DNA from: Bacteroides sp. M10
GTDB lineage: Bacteria; Bacteroidota; Bacteroidia; Bacteroidales; Bacteroidaceae
Length of the DNA stretch: 64,000 bases
Assembly (NCBI RefSeq): GCF_014334015.1
Contig: NZ_CP060488.1
Coordinates: 3,988,501-4,052,500, forward strand
Direction: 5' to 3'
Part shown: positions 26,252-35,872 of the stretch, piece after piece
Position numbering within the stretch: position 1 is the first letter of the stretch
How the letters are laid out: every line of letters starts with the position of its first letter
Notes under the pieces: generated by a model
The model's input: the letters and a program-made list of their open reading frames with translations, nothing else
Databases searched by the model: none
What the model was told of the DNA's origin: nothing
Position numbers and translations under genes: made by a program

Positions 26252-28480
26252 TTACATACGTTCGTGGAAGCTACGGCTGATAACCTCCAATTGATGTTCG
26301 CGGCTCAACTTCACGAAGTTTACGGCATAACCGGAAACACGGATGGTAAGCTGCGGATATTTTTCCGGATGTTCCATGGCATCATACAGCATATCACGGT
26401 TCAGAACGTTTACATTCAGGTGGTGAGCACCTTTGGTGAAGTAACCGTCCATCATGGTAACCAGATTCTCGATGCGGTCTTCCGCGGTAGCTCCCAGTGA
26501 TTTAGGAACGATAGAGAAAGTGTTACTGATACCGTCCTGTGAGTCGCGGTAACGTAGCTTCGCTACAGAGCTCAAAGAGGCGATGGCACCGTTCTTGTCG
26601 CGTCCGTGCATCGGGTTGGCTCCCGGAGCAAAAGCGACACCTTTGGCGCGTCCGTCGGGAGTAGCACCTGTCTTCTTGCCATACATCACGTTGGAAGTGA
26701 TAGTCAGCAATGAAAGAGTCGGACGGGCATTCTTGTAAACCGGAAGTTTCTTCAATTCTTCGCTGAAGAAATATACCAGGTCAACACCCAGGTGGTCTAC
26801 CTTGTCGTTGTCATTACCGAAGCAGGGGAATTCGCCTTGAATATCGAAACCTTCTGTCAGGCCGATGTCGTTGCGGCGTGCGGTTACTTTGGCATATTTG
26901 ATGGCCGATAGTGAATCGAGCGCGATAGAAAGTCCGGCTACACCATAAGCAAGGTTGATGCGTGGGTTGGTATCTACAAGCGCCATTTGGGCTTTCTCGT
27001 AGTAATACTTATCATGCATATAATGGATGATGTTCATCGCTTCGTTGTAAACGCGGGCGATTTCAATCAATACCTTTTTATAGTTGTCCATCACTTCCTC
27101 GAATTTCAGCGTGTCACTAGTCAGTACGGGGATGTTTTTCACCATAACTGTACCGGTGTTTTCGCAACGTCCGCCATTGATGGCAAGCAACAGGGCTTTT
27201 GCCAGATTGCAGCGTGCACCGAAGAACTGGATTTGTTTTCCGATTTCCTGGTAAGATACGCAGCAGGCAATTCCGTAGTCGTCCGACTGGCGTACTTCGC
27301 GCATCAGGTCGTCGTTTTCGTATTGGATGGATGAAGTGTCGATGGAAACTTTAGCACAGAATTCTTTGAATCCTTCCGGCAATTCCGGGCTCCACAGTAC
27401 AGTCAGGTTCGGTTCCGGTGAAGGGCCGAGGTTGTACAGTGTTTGCAGGAAGCGGAATGAGGTCTTTGTCACTTTGGTGCGTCCGTCGTTGAGGCGTCCG
27501 CCCAGAGATTCGGTTACCCATGTCGGGTCGCCTGCAAAGATGTCATTATAGGATTGCATACGCAGGTGGCGCACCATACGCAGTTTGATGACAAACTGGT
27601 CGATCAGCTCCTGTGCGAAAGATTCGGTGATGGTTCCTTTGCTCAATTCATATTCCATATAAATGTCGAGGAACGAAGAAACGTTACCCAGTGACATGGC
27701 AGCACCGTCTTGTTCTTTTACGGCAGCCAGATAAGCCATGTATACCCACTGTACAGCTTCCTGTGCAGTGTAAGCAGGACGGCTCAAGTCGAGTCCGTAG
27801 TATTCGCCCATTACCTTCATGTCCTTCAATGCCTTGATTTGCTCTGCCACTTCTTCGCGCAGGCGGATGCGGGCATCAGTCATCGGACCAGTCAGGTTAT
27901 GCAGGTCTTCCTGTTTTGCTTTAATGAGTCGGTCGATACCATAGAGAGCCATACGGCGGTAGTCACCGATGATACGTCCGCGGGCGTAGTTGTCGGGAAG
28001 TCCGGTGAGGAATCCCAGAGAACGGAACGAACGGATTTCTTCAGTATATACGTCGAATACTCCGTCGTTGTGCGTTTTGCGGTAGTGAGTGAAGATATCT
28101 TTTACTTGGTCGTCTACTTCCATACCGTTTTCGTGGCAGGCTTTGCTTACCACATTGATACCTCCGAAAGGTTTGATTGAGCGTTTCAGAAGTTCATCTG
28201 TTTGCAGACCGACGATCAGTTCGTTTTCTTTGTCGATGTATCCGGCTTTATGAGAAGTGATGGTTGAGACGGTGACATTATCCAGGGAGCGTACTCCATT
28301 ATTGGCTCTTTCTTCTGCCAGTGCTTCGAGGCAGTGGTTCCATACGGCTTTTGTGCGTTCGGTAGGCCCTTCGAGGAAAGAAGCATCTCCGTAATACGGA
28401 GTGATGTTATGACTTACGAAATCTCTGACATTGATTTCAGTGCTCCAAAGACCGTCTTTAAAGATCTTATTTAATTCCAT
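26252..28480 (-). CDS. pflB: Formate acetyltransferase (pyruvate formate-lyase)
   Basis: A 742-aa glycyl-radical enzyme converting pyruvate and CoA to acetyl-CoA and formate. The catalytic Cys pair is at 406-407 ([10 protein letters not shown]) and the radical Gly at 717 (RVSGYAVNF), both at the standard places. The length fits the family. Its strictly anaerobic chemistry, together with the hydrogenase operon at 55-59 kb, fits a fermentative gut anaerobe. Confidence 0.96.
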   Translation of the reverse strand: MELNKIFKDGLWSTEINVRDFVSHNITPYYGDASFLEGPTERTKAVWNHCLEALAEERANNGVRSLDNVTVSTITSHKAGYIDKENELIVGLQTDELLKRSIKPFGGINVVSKACHENGMEVDDQVKDIFTHYRKTHNDGVFDVYTEEIRSFRSLGFLTGLPDNYARGRIIGDYRRMALYGIDRLIKAKQEDLHNLTGPMTDARIRLREEVAEQIKALKDMKVMGEYYGLDLSRPAYTAQEAVQWVYMAYLAAVKEQDGAAMSLGNVSSFLDIYMEYELSKGTITESFAQELIDQFVIKLRMVRHLRMQSYNDIFAGDPTWVTESLGGRLNDGRTKVTKTSFRFLQTLYNLGPSPEPNLTVLWSPELPEGFKEFCAKVSIDTSSIQYENDDLMREVRQSDDYGIACCVSYQEIGKQIQFFGARCNLAKALLLAINGGRCENTGTVMVKNIPVLTSDTLKFEEVMDNYKKVLIEIARVYNEAMNIIHYMHDKYYYEKAQMALVDTNPRINLAYGVAGLSIALDSLSAIKYAKVTARRNDIGLTEGFDIQGEFPCFGNDNDKVDHLGVDLVYFFSEELKKLPVYKNARPTLSLLTITSNVMYGKKTGATPDGRAKGVAFAPGANPMHGRDKNGAIASLSSVAKLRYRDSQDGISNTFSIVPKSLGATAEDRIENLVTMMDGYFTKGAHHLNVNVLNRDMLYDAMEHPEKYPQLTIRVSGYAVNFVKLSREHQLEVISRSFHERM

Positions 28481-28526
28481 AAATGATAAAATTAGAGGTT
28501 GTAGTTATCCTTTTCTTTAGAGCGCA

Positions 28527-28534
28527 CAAAGTTA
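28527..28534 (-). promoter_or_regulatory. Candidate -7 element of the pflBA operon
   Basis: On the minus strand TAACTTTG, a perfect TAnnTTTG, about 47 bases before the pflB ATG. A CTG (one mismatch to TTG) stands 19 bp upstream. Confidence 0.5.
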
Positions 28535-28644
28535 CAATGATTTTTCATATAATCAGCATAAATATGCTCTATTTTATGCTTTTCAACATAAAATACCTAG
28601 ATATTGCTATTCTTTGGAAATGACTTTCTTTCCCCCTGACTGCA

Positions 28645-31600
28645 TTACATAAAAGTGATATGTTTCATCAGTATGGAGGTGATCTGTCCTTTCAGTTGAT
28701 TGGCATTGATGGGTTTAGGCATATAAGCGTCAAATCCGTTTTCCATCACTCTCTGTTCGTCCGAAGCATAGGCGAATGCGGTAACGGCTATAATAGGAAC
28801 CCGTTGGGAGTATTTGCGTATCTCTTTGGTTGCCTCGTAGCCATCCATTACGGGCATGTTAATATCCATTAGAATGAGCTGCGGGTTATGTTCCCTGAAT
28901 AGGCTTACTGCTTCTTCTCCATTCCAGGCATGTAATAAATTGTAGTCTTTTTTAAGAATGGATTCTATCAGGCGGTAATTACTTCCATGATCTTCCGCCA
29001 CCAGGATGGTGATTTTTTGCTTCTTTATTTTGATCGGTTCTGTTGCTACTTCCAGTTGCGGAGCTTCGAGCGCGGGACGGTAGGGGAGGGTGAACCAAAA
29101 AGTGGAACCCTCTCCGGGGGTTGAACATACACTGATTTCACCTCCCATTTGCTGAACAAGAGTTTGGCAAATAGAAAGTCCCAGTCCCGTGCCTTGTACG
29201 AAGTTGTTCAGTTTGACAAAACGTCCGAATACGCTTTCTTGTTTGTCTTCCGAAATGCCGCAGCCGGTGTCAGTCACATAGAAATAAAGTTGTTTGTTGT
29301 CGCGTATTTGGTAGCCTATGCAAATGTTGCCTGTTTCTGTAAATTTGATGGCGTTTGTTACCAGATTAATGATAATCTGTGAAATACGGTTACGTTCGGC
29401 ATGAATATAGCATTCCGGTAACGGAGTCTCGAGAGTGAGTGTGACTTGCTTCTCGGGAGAAAGTTTCAAGCGTAACGAGCTTTCCAACTCGGTCATTACA
29501 CCGTTCAGTTCGAAGTCTGTGTAGACAAATTCCATCGTACCTGCTTCAATCTTCGAGAGGTCGAGAATGTCACTGATAAGTTGTAAAAGCAGTGTGTTGT
29601 TATTCTCGATGATACTGACATATTCTCGTTTCTCCTCTTCTTCCTCGGTGGAAGCCAATATTCCGGAGAAACCGACAATTGCATTAAGCGGTGTGCGGAT
29701 CTCGTGACTCATGTTGGCAAGGAAAGCCGATTTGAGTCGATTGGACTCTTCAGCGCGGTTTTTAGCGGAAATTAAATCGATTTCCATACTTTTCCGGTCG
29801 GTGATGGTCAGCGAGGAACCTACTAAAGTAAGTGGCTGCCCGTTTTCATCATAACTTTCTACGGCTACCTGTGCTTCTATCCAGTCTGTATGTTTTACTC
29901 CGTCCACTTCATTGATGATACGGTATTCTATCTTTACTTTTCTAGTGTGTTTGGTAATAAGGCTTGTGTAGGCTTCTTTTACCTTGGGGAGGTCGTCTTT
30001 ATGTATTTTGGCAAAATACAGTTCGTCGGAAATGAGAAGCTGTTCGTCACTTATTTCGGTGTTCTCATTGCCGGAAACGCCGGTTCTGTTTACGTCATAA
30101 TGTATGGTATGTGTCTTTAAATCCCATTTCCAGGGGATGATGTTGGCAATATCGAGCGCCATGGATAATTTGTGATTGATAGAGCGCATTTGCATCTGGG
30201 CATGGTGCAACTCTGTACTGTCCATACAGAATATATGCATGAATCGTCCGTCGTCACTGGCATTGACCACTATGTCATAAAAAGTATCGATCTCTTTATA
30301 ATAGTAGGAAAAAGTGATGGAACGTTTTTCTGTCAGGGAAATATTCATGAAATGTAGAAATTGCGGCATTGATTCCGGAAATACTTCACTTCCCCGTTTA
30401 CCGATCACTTTCTGCTTTTCAAAAAACTTCTTCTCGAAATGTAAATTTACATCTATATATGTAGTGTCTACAATCCGTCCATTCTTATCTTTAATAAGTT
30501 CTTCCGTCATGTAAAGAATGGGCATACTGTTGATAATGTTGTAATATTTACCGGTGCTTTCTAACGCTTTGTGCTGGATACGCTTCATTCTTTCGAGTGA
30601 GCGAACACGGTAATATTGGAAGCCTAAGAGTAGCAGAATGACCAGACAGCTTGTTCCGATGATGGCATATTCATATTTCTCCCAGAATGTGGGAGGTGCA
30701 GCATAGAAAATTGTATTTTGAGGACATTTTTTCGGATCGAGTCCGCGTCGCAGTAGTGACTGATAATTGAATACGGGAGTTGCGTTCCCGGCATTATGGA
30801 TAGGAATATAGCGGGGTTGCTTTCCGTGAATGACCTCTTTAATGGTGGTTAACATCCGGTTGATGTAATCTTTTTCATTGTAGATATAGCCGCCGACAAT
30901 GCCTCCTTCTTCCTGAATGCCTACTCTTCTGAATGAAAAAAGAGGGACGGAGGAGGTGGCGATAATACGGTGGGAGTTGCTGGTCATCACCAGATTGTCT
31001 TCATAGTCTTTTTTTCGTAGCCAGGAAGAAAATAAAAATCCGGTAGTGAGCGGGTTTTGTTGGCGAAGAATGGTGAAAAGACTATCGGTAGAGGTGTTTT
31101 CTGCAGAAATAAACTGATATTCCAATTCCGGATGTTTTTGCCTGATTGTTTCGGAAAGGTCATAATCGTTCTGTTGACATATATATGTACCGTCACCGAT
31201 ATAAACAACTTTCTTCATTTGTGGAATGAGCTGTCTCATGAGTTGCAGATTCTCTTCGATATATAGATTGGCATACAGCATGGTCAGGTTCATCGTCTTT
31301 TGTAAATCGCTGATAGGGACACGTTGCTGCGGAGCAAGTGCATGAGCTTGAATGATAAGGCTGTCCGGACCTGTATAATCCCGTTCGCCGCATAGCAGCA
31401 TAGGAATGTCCGGCCATATCTTATTGAGGTTATCACAAAAAACGAAACTTGCATTCCCTATAAATACCACTATTTTGGGAGAAGTGGAAGGAAGCATCTC
31501 GCAGATACTTGCTTCAAATTTATCCACGTCTTTGGCATTTTGCAAAGCAAACATATTCAGATTCATGGTGTATGCTCCTATAGTGCTGTCTTGTGAAGCC

Positions 31601-31767
31601 ATAGTGACAATCGGAGTGATGAAGCCGTTACTCCAGGGATTGGAGTCTGCATAAGCGCTGATGACCAAAATATGGTCGATATCTTTTTTAGGGGTACTGC
31701 CTACTAATAAAAGTGTGTTTGTGAGTAGACATATAAAAATTATACTTGTCTTAAATATACTTCCCAT
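28645..31767 (-). CDS. Hybrid two-component sensor kinase with periplasmic ABC-binding-protein-like domain
   Basis: A 1040-aa membrane sensor. Order: signal helix (about 5-24); a periplasmic domain (about 30-350) with alternating strands such as HILVISAYADSNPWS and KIVVFIGNASFVF, like periplasmic substrate-binding folds; transmembrane helix (about 372-392); two PAS-like domains (about 405-665); HisKA with FLANMSHEIRTPLNA; HATPase_c with TDTGCGISEDKQ and GTGLGLSICQTLV; receiver domain (about 915-1035) with the phospho-acceptor Asp in LILMDINMPVMDG. There is no DNA-binding output domain, so it must pass phosphate to a separate partner, not obvious nearby. Signal unknown. Confidence 0.93.
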   Translation of the reverse strand: MGSIFKTSIIFICLLTNTLLLVGSTPKKDIDHILVISAYADSNPWSNGFITPIVTMASQDSTIGAYTMNLNMFALQNAKDVDKFEASICEMLPSTSPKIVVFIGNASFVFCDNLNKIWPDIPMLLCGERDYTGPDSLIIQAHALAPQQRVPISDLQKTMNLTMLYANLYIEENLQLMRQLIPQMKKVVYIGDGTYICQQNDYDLSETIRQKHPELEYQFISAENTSTDSLFTILRQQNPLTTGFLFSSWLRKKDYEDNLVMTSNSHRIIATSSVPLFSFRRVGIQEEGGIVGGYIYNEKDYINRMLTTIKEVIHGKQPRYIPIHNAGNATPVFNYQSLLRRGLDPKKCPQNTIFYAAPPTFWEKYEYAIIGTSCLVILLLLGFQYYRVRSLERMKRIQHKALESTGKYYNIINSMPILYMTEELIKDKNGRIVDTTYIDVNLHFEKKFFEKQKVIGKRGSEVFPESMPQFLHFMNISLTEKRSITFSYYYKEIDTFYDIVVNASDDGRFMHIFCMDSTELHHAQMQMRSINHKLSMALDIANIIPWKWDLKTHTIHYDVNRTGVSGNENTEISDEQLLISDELYFAKIHKDDLPKVKEAYTSLITKHTRKVKIEYRIINEVDGVKHTDWIEAQVAVESYDENGQPLTLVGSSLTITDRKSMEIDLISAKNRAEESNRLKSAFLANMSHEIRTPLNAIVGFSGILASTEEEEEKREYVSIIENNNTLLLQLISDILDLSKIEAGTMEFVYTDFELNGVMTELESSLRLKLSPEKQVTLTLETPLPECYIHAERNRISQIIINLVTNAIKFTETGNICIGYQIRDNKQLYFYVTDTGCGISEDKQESVFGRFVKLNNFVQGTGLGLSICQTLVQQMGGEISVCSTPGEGSTFWFTLPYRPALEAPQLEVATEPIKIKKQKITILVAEDHGSNYRLIESILKKDYNLLHAWNGEEAVSLFREHNPQLILMDINMPVMDGYEATKEIRKYSQRVPIIAVTAFAYASDEQRVMENGFDAYMPKPINANQLKGQITSILMKHITFM

Positions 31768-31938
31768 ACTTCTTTTTTCGCTTATTGTTTATTTTGTGGT
31801 GAAAACGTGGCGAAGATATGCATAAAATGCAAATTTGCAAAGGAAAACGGGAATTAATTAATGCCGGACTATGGAGTCATTCTGCCGGCATTATTTTCCA
31901 TCCTATTTTTATTTTTCGTAAATTTTGTCCTAAAAATA

Positions 31939-31969
31939 TTTGCGTATCAAAAAAAGAGTTGTACCTTTG
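31939..31969 (+). promoter_or_regulatory. Promoter of tRNA-Ser(TGA)
   Basis: TTTG at 31939-31942, 19-bp spacer, TACCTTTG at 31962-31969 (perfect -7). Start near 31976, about 35 bases before the tRNA. Confidence 0.75.
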
Positions 31970-32009
31970 CACCGCTTTTAACGAAAAGCACTTCTGATAA
32001 AGAGGTTCT

Positions 32010-32094
32010 GGAGAGGTGGCAGAGTGGTCGATTGCGGCGGTCTTGAAAACCGTTGTACTGCGAGGTACCCGGGGTTCGAATCCCTGTCTCTCCG
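32010..32094 (+). tRNA. tRNA-Ser(TGA)
   Basis: Class II tRNA with long variable arm. Acceptor arm GGAGAGG pairs with TCTCTCC (one G-T), discriminator G at 32094. The anticodon loop CTTGAAA gives anticodon TGA at 32044-32046; the T-arm has GGTTCGAATCC. Its last 12 bases plus one are the att core of the element to its right. Confidence 0.95.
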
Positions 32095-32095
32095 C
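32083..32095 (+). other. attL core of the integrated element
   Basis: The 13 bases CCTGTCTCTCCGC, which form the 3' end of tRNA-Ser, recur exactly at 43425-43437. The tRNA stays whole because the element carries in a copy of its own end. Confidence 0.8.
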
Positions 32096-32141
32096 AATAA
32101 ACGCTGATAATCAGCAATTTACAAGAATGACGCCCAATTTT

Positions 32142-32171
32142 ACACCCTAAAAAGTAGAATTGGGTGTTTTT
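32142..32171. promoter_or_regulatory. Putative left arm-type integrase sites, also a hairpin
   Basis: ACACCCTAAAAAG (32142-32154) and, inverted, TTGGGTGTTTTT (32160-32171). The same ACACCCAAAAA word stands near the right end at 43266-43309. With CCCAATT at 32133-32139 the tract can also fold as a terminator-like hairpin followed by T residues. Confidence 0.5.
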
Positions 32172-32172
32172 G

Positions 32173-32515
32173 CTTTATTTAATACTTTATTCTTTTATTA
32201 CTTGTTTGGCTTTGCGCTGTCTTTGGTTGCTTAACTATTATTTATTGTATAATTTGAAAAGGGGATATTGTGTTGTTGATGACATTGTTATACTAATATT
32301 TATTTAAATCATTTTCTTTTTTTAACTTTTTTAGAGTAGGGAGTCTCCCGAATAATTCTGTCTTTGTTTACAGCTCTTGTATGTTATACTTTTATTTTCA
32401 TGCTTTGGGCATAATAATGAAATTGAATGGTTATTTGTAATAAAATACCAATTAATTGGTATTTTATTGTACGGGAAAAATCTTTTAATTTGCAAAAAAA
32501 CTAAACTGCATTAAT
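32173..32515. other. AT-rich gene-free leader of the cargo region
   Basis: No gene is seen. It includes the first copy of a roughly 60-bp duplicated leader (32367-32425), ending in an eight-codon dead start (MKLNGYL, stop), and an imperfect -7-like TTAATTTG just upstream of the 32516 gene. Confidence 0.5.
32367..32425 (+). repeat. Duplicated leader, copy A
   Basis: Matches 33875-33937 with few differences; 27 bases (32389-32415) are identical to 33897-33923. In copy B this tract leads into the 33922 gene, whereas here the frame stops after seven residues. Confidence 0.7.
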
Positions 32516-33355
32516 ATGAAAAGAATATTCATTCTTCTATTCGTTTCCTTAGCATTATTTTCCTGTGAAAAAGAAGAAAATAATAAAATTCTTGAATATC
32601 AGGTGTTACCAAGTGAGAACGTATCTAAACCATTTAATTGTCTGGGGGAGAAACGTACTATTACTTTTACAATTATTCAAAAAACATTGATAGATGATGT
32701 TTTAGATTCAGAGGTTCCGATTATTCCCAAGGATGTTTCGATAGAATTTGATAAAACTCTTTTTTCTGATATAGAGACAAAAGTAAAGGGTGATCAAGTT
32801 GTATTAAATATAACCTCAAATATTAATAAGGAAGATAAAATTTTGAATGGTGATTTACAGATTTCTTATTCTACTATTAATGGCATAAAAGTAGAAAAAA
32901 TTCCACTGATTATAGATAAAGGGGAGTTGACATTTATGTATAAAATCCATTCGGAACAAAATCCCTTTATTCTACCAGCTGAAGGTGGCAAGTTTGAGTT
33001 GCCTTTTACGTGTAAAAAACAGACATATTTGAATGGGCAGTTTATAGAGGAAAGGTATTCTGCATTGAAAGGATTAAGATTTAAAACGATAAGTACTGGT
33101 AATATCTGGTTTCTTACGGTCAGAAAAGACGGGGAAAAAATCGGTTTCTACAAATTTACTTTTGTGGGAGAAGGGCCATATAACCAAAAGAGAGAACCCG
33201 AATGCTATTTTAACATATATATCCATGATGCAGATGTGGTAGCAGATAATCCTCCAGAAATATTCAGACAAGATTTTATGCAGCCCCAAACCCCAGGTGA
33301 GGATTATTATATCCCTTCCCGGGCCTCTTATAAGCATGGGACTTTCGATTTCTAA
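32516..33355 (+). CDS. Cargo lipoprotein of unknown function
   Basis: A 279-aa lipoprotein (signal peptide, lipobox ALFSCEKEE, Cys17). The rest is beta-rich. A segment near residue 150, NPFILPAEGGKFELPFTC, resembles the BACON-type beta-sandwich often seen in Bacteroides surface lipoproteins. No catalytic motif. The sequence is AT-rich with many AAA/ATA codons, unlike the chromosomal genes around the element. I do not recognise the family; the surface location is likely. Confidence 0.75.
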   Translation: MKRIFILLFVSLALFSCEKEENNKILEYQVLPSENVSKPFNCLGEKRTITFTIIQKTLIDDVLDSEVPIIPKDVSIEFDKTLFSDIETKVKGDQVVLNITSNINKEDKILNGDLQISYSTINGIKVEKIPLIIDKGELTFMYKIHSEQNPFILPAEGGKFELPFTCKKQTYLNGQFIEERYSALKGLRFKTISTGNIWFLTVRKDGEKIGFYKFTFVGEGPYNQKREPECYFNIYIHDADVVADNPPEIFRQDFMQPQTPGEDYYIPSRASYKHGTFDF

Positions 33356-33387
33356 CATATTCAGTATTAACCTTAATTATATTAATT

Positions 33388-33655
33388 ATGAAACAGTATG
33401 TATGTTGTTGATTTTGCCAATTATGTTTTTAATTTTATGTTCCGATGATACAGTTGAAGAAATAGGAGGCTCTAATCATGTTCTTTTTGAGAGATACCTT
33501 CAAGAAGTGATAAATATTTCAATGGATAATCTGGAAAGGGTGCGCTTGGTGGTGCAGGAGTTGGTACTGTCACACTACCTGTTATCGGTACAGTATCGGG
33601 AACCGCTTTAGGTGGGTAGAGCGGCGCCTTAGTAGGAGTTGCTACTTTTTGCTAA
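33388..33655 (+). pseudogene. Decayed gene for a short secreted glycine-zipper peptide
   Basis: Coding signal changes frame at least twice. ATG at 33388 gives MKQYVC then a stop; the next frame (from 33402) reads a signal-like hydrophobic stretch LLILPIMFLILCSDD and continues to about 33530; a third frame (from 33533) reads a Gly-rich run GKGALGGAGVGTVTLPVIGT and on through SGTALGG, then an amber codon (33617-33619), then SGALVGVATFC to a stop at 33655. Put together it is a short secreted protein ending in a membrane-active-looking glycine zipper, as in many bacteriocins and pore-forming peptides. It is inactive here. Confidence 0.5.
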
Positions 33656-33658
33656 AAC

Positions 33659-33841
33659 ATGAAAAAAAGCACTCTGATAATGATCTTTTGTCTATCAACA
33701 TTCATTATAATCCCACTGCTTGTTGATTTATTCGAACAGGAATATTATACAAAATGCTTCGTAATAGTTTTTCTGTTTATATTATCTGTTAAAGGATTAT
33801 GTAAAAAATCGTGCAAAAATCCTGATTGTTCATTTAAATAA
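33659..33841 (+). CDS. Small two-helix membrane protein
   Basis: A 60-aa protein with two hydrophobic segments (about 5-22 and 31-45) and a basic, Cys-containing tail (KGLCKKSCKNPDCSFK). It begins 4 bases after the decayed glycine-zipper gene. Size, topology and position are those of many bacteriocin immunity proteins, but there is no recognisable family motif, so this is a suggestion only. Confidence 0.55.
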   Translation: MKKSTLIMIFCLSTFIIIPLLVDLFEQEYYTKCFVIVFLFILSVKGLCKKSCKNPDCSFK

Positions 33842-33874
33842 ATATCGCAGAAATGTAAATTGACAGTGGATTTA

Positions 33875-33937
33875 TTTACAGCCCTTGTGTATGATGCTTT
33901 TATTTTCATGCTTTGGGCATAATGATGAAAATCAATA
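33875..33937 (+). repeat. Duplicated leader, copy B
   Basis: Second copy of the tract at 32367-32425; here it runs into the start codon of the 33922 gene. The two copies bracket about 1.5 kb holding the lipoprotein, the decayed peptide gene and the small membrane protein. Confidence 0.7.
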
Positions 33938-34716
33938 TGTATAGAAAGGTGACTACATTAATTAGTTTTGCAGCATTTATTTTGTTTTGGATCATCATGT
34001 GTCCTCTTGGGATGTATGGTCAAGAATCGAAGTGGGTTGATATGAATCCTGTGGGAAAACGGTATTTGCGTTTTCACAAAGATTTTGCAGTTGATTCGGT
34101 TAAATATCCTATTTGGGAATATCAAAATTCTGTTATTTTTGCAAATTCTGGTGTTACTCTTCAATTCAAGAAGGGTGGGCCGTTTTTTTACACAGACCAA
34201 AGTCCTTTACATAAAGGGGAATATAATGTGTCGGGGGTAATAGCCCCATTGTGGAATGGTCACGTTTACGGCATGGGACGCCAAATGAATTTAATTGGTA
34301 TTGGTGTTTTTAACTATGCTGCTATTGGATATAACAAATCATTGTCAGATAATTTATTTGCTGATGTTGCATTGCATGCAATGAAGTTGAGTACTCCTCG
34401 CCATGTGGATGAAACATTTGGTATATCGGGTAAACTTTCTTATTCCTTTAATTCCCGAATGAGTTTGCATGTATTTGGCGGTTTTTTATTTACTCCTGTT
34501 ACTTCATTCAGCCGTAATGACTACGGAGGCAGTGTTGCTTTCGATATAACGGATTCTTTTGGAACGGAATTAGGTATAAGGGGGTATCGTGAATATCCTT
34601 TTGAACGTGGGGGAGTTACTCCTATCTTAATGCCTTACTATAAATTTAAAAAGCATAAAGTGGAAATGGATTTTGGTGGATTGTTACAAGAAATAATATA
34701 TGGATTGTTTAAATAA
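33922..34716 (+). CDS. Putative outer-membrane protein of unknown function
   Basis: A 264-aa protein (ATG 33922; 33925 is equally possible; a TTG at 33913 is less likely). It has an N-terminal signal helix (about 9-30, ending MYGQ). From about residue 100 the pattern of short alternating strands with aromatic ends (FADVALHAM, GKLSYSFNS, LHVFGGFLF, GGSVAFDITDSFG) looks like a small beta barrel. No family recognised. It leads a run of four genes for envelope proteins. Confidence 0.65.
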   Translation: MMKINMYRKVTTLISFAAFILFWIIMCPLGMYGQESKWVDMNPVGKRYLRFHKDFAVDSVKYPIWEYQNSVIFANSGVTLQFKKGGPFFYTDQSPLHKGEYNVSGVIAPLWNGHVYGMGRQMNLIGIGVFNYAAIGYNKSLSDNLFADVALHAMKLSTPRHVDETFGISGKLSYSFNSRMSLHVFGGFLFTPVTSFSRNDYGGSVAFDITDSFGTELGIRGYREYPFERGGVTPILMPYYKFKKHKVEMDFGGLLQEIIYGLFK

Positions 34717-34728
34717 AAAATATCATTT

Positions 34729-34851
34729 ATGAAGAAAATAGTATTTGTATTGTTCGGATGTTTGATCATCTTTCAAAGTTGTAGTAATGTGTTTTATAAC
34801 CATGCTAATAAAACGGAAAAGGTTACTGTTAAGGTAAAGCCTTTTAAATAA
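34729..34851 (+). CDS. Very small lipoprotein
   Basis: A 40-aa frame: MKKIVFVLFGCLIIFQSCSN, a clear lipoprotein signal (lipobox FQSC, Cys18) followed by a 22-residue basic mature peptide. It lies 12 bases after the previous gene and 29 before the next, in one apparent operon. Such tiny lipoproteins are sometimes lysis or entry-exclusion factors; nothing here proves either. Confidence 0.6.
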   Translation: MKKIVFVLFGCLIIFQSCSNVFYNHANKTEKVTVKVKPFK

Positions 34852-34880
34852 AATAATTGTTTAATACAAAATCATACACT

Positions 34881-35849
34881 ATGAAAATTGAAAAGATTTT
34901 TGGTTGTATTTTGAGTGCATGCATGATTGTAAGCTTGTTATCTTGCAATAGCGAAAATGAATTTATCGGTTCTGCACAAGAAACCATACCGGATGTTGAG
35001 GTTTCGACAATGGATATGTGGGTAAAAGAAACGAGAAGTGTTAGTGAGTACTTGAATATGCCAGTTCTTCATTTTAAAGATGAACAGGTGTATAGCGAGA
35101 CGCTCCGGCAGCTTAAAAACATGACAGAAAATGAAAGATTTACTTATTTTCAGCAGTTGGGCTTTGAAGGGGCGTATATTTTATGGGAGCAGGCAGATAG
35201 GGAGCTCGATAAAATATTTGATATGGAAAGTGATGATTCTCACTTAATACAAGAGATGATAAATACGTACAAGGATAAATATTCAGATATTTTTTCTTTT
35301 AATACAGTTGACTTATTCGACGTTACCCCTTATTTTACATTCACTGATAATGATTTGTCCTTACTCGGTAATATAAAAGGTTACGTTGTAATCGGTAATA
35401 GTCTAAGAGGGCCTAAATATGATTATCCTACTTATGATTTGGATGAAGTTGTTTCAGCTACACGGGCAGCAGAGCCAACTCCGATTGAGCCAGGTTTTAA
35501 GGGATTTAAAGATGCTTCATTAACAATCAAGAATGGAAAATATAAAAGCACAATGACTATTGGGCGTATCGTTAATGGTAATTCTTTTGCTGTGGAATTT
35601 AAAACTAAAAAGAAACAACTTTTTTGGAAAAAGAGTGTTAAGGCCGGTTATTCGGCTATGTTAACAATGAAAAGCTCAAAGTTTAATTATAAGAATACAG
35701 TCTTTTGTCCTTATGGAAAAGAAGTTTCGATTTTAAATCTACCCATAGAACGAGTTGGAAATGTCTTTGATGCAGTTGTGGAAAACTTTAAATCTTCAAG
35801 GGGAGATGCAAAAGGAAACCAATCATTTCATAACATACGTGTAATATAG
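34881..35849 (+). CDS. Cargo lipoprotein of unknown function
   Basis: A 322-aa lipoprotein from the ATG at 34881 (lipobox VSLLSCNSE, Cys22; an upstream TTG at 34857 would spoil the signal peptide). The first half is helical and acidic (HFKDEQVYSETLRQLKNM, FEGAYILWEQADREL); the second half is beta-rich and basic (SLTIKNGKYKSTMTIGRI). General resemblance to Bacteroides lipoproteins with unnamed domains (DUF4848-like); I cannot confirm it. Confidence 0.7.
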   Translation: MKIEKIFGCILSACMIVSLLSCNSENEFIGSAQETIPDVEVSTMDMWVKETRSVSEYLNMPVLHFKDEQVYSETLRQLKNMTENERFTYFQQLGFEGAYILWEQADRELDKIFDMESDDSHLIQEMINTYKDKYSDIFSFNTVDLFDVTPYFTFTDNDLSLLGNIKGYVVIGNSLRGPKYDYPTYDLDEVVSATRAAEPTPIEPGFKGFKDASLTIKNGKYKSTMTIGRIVNGNSFAVEFKTKKKQLFWKKSVKAGYSAMLTMKSSKFNYKNTVFCPYGKEVSILNLPIERVGNVFDAVVENFKSSRGDAKGNQSFHNIRVI

Positions 35850-35872
35850 TCAACAGTAAAGATAGCAATATA

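Noticed and set aside
33297..33611. A 104-aa plus-strand frame read as one gene
   Set aside because: Its first part overlaps the end of the upstream lipoprotein in another frame, and its last part is out of frame with the Gly-rich coding signal; it is better seen as a decayed gene (33388-33655).
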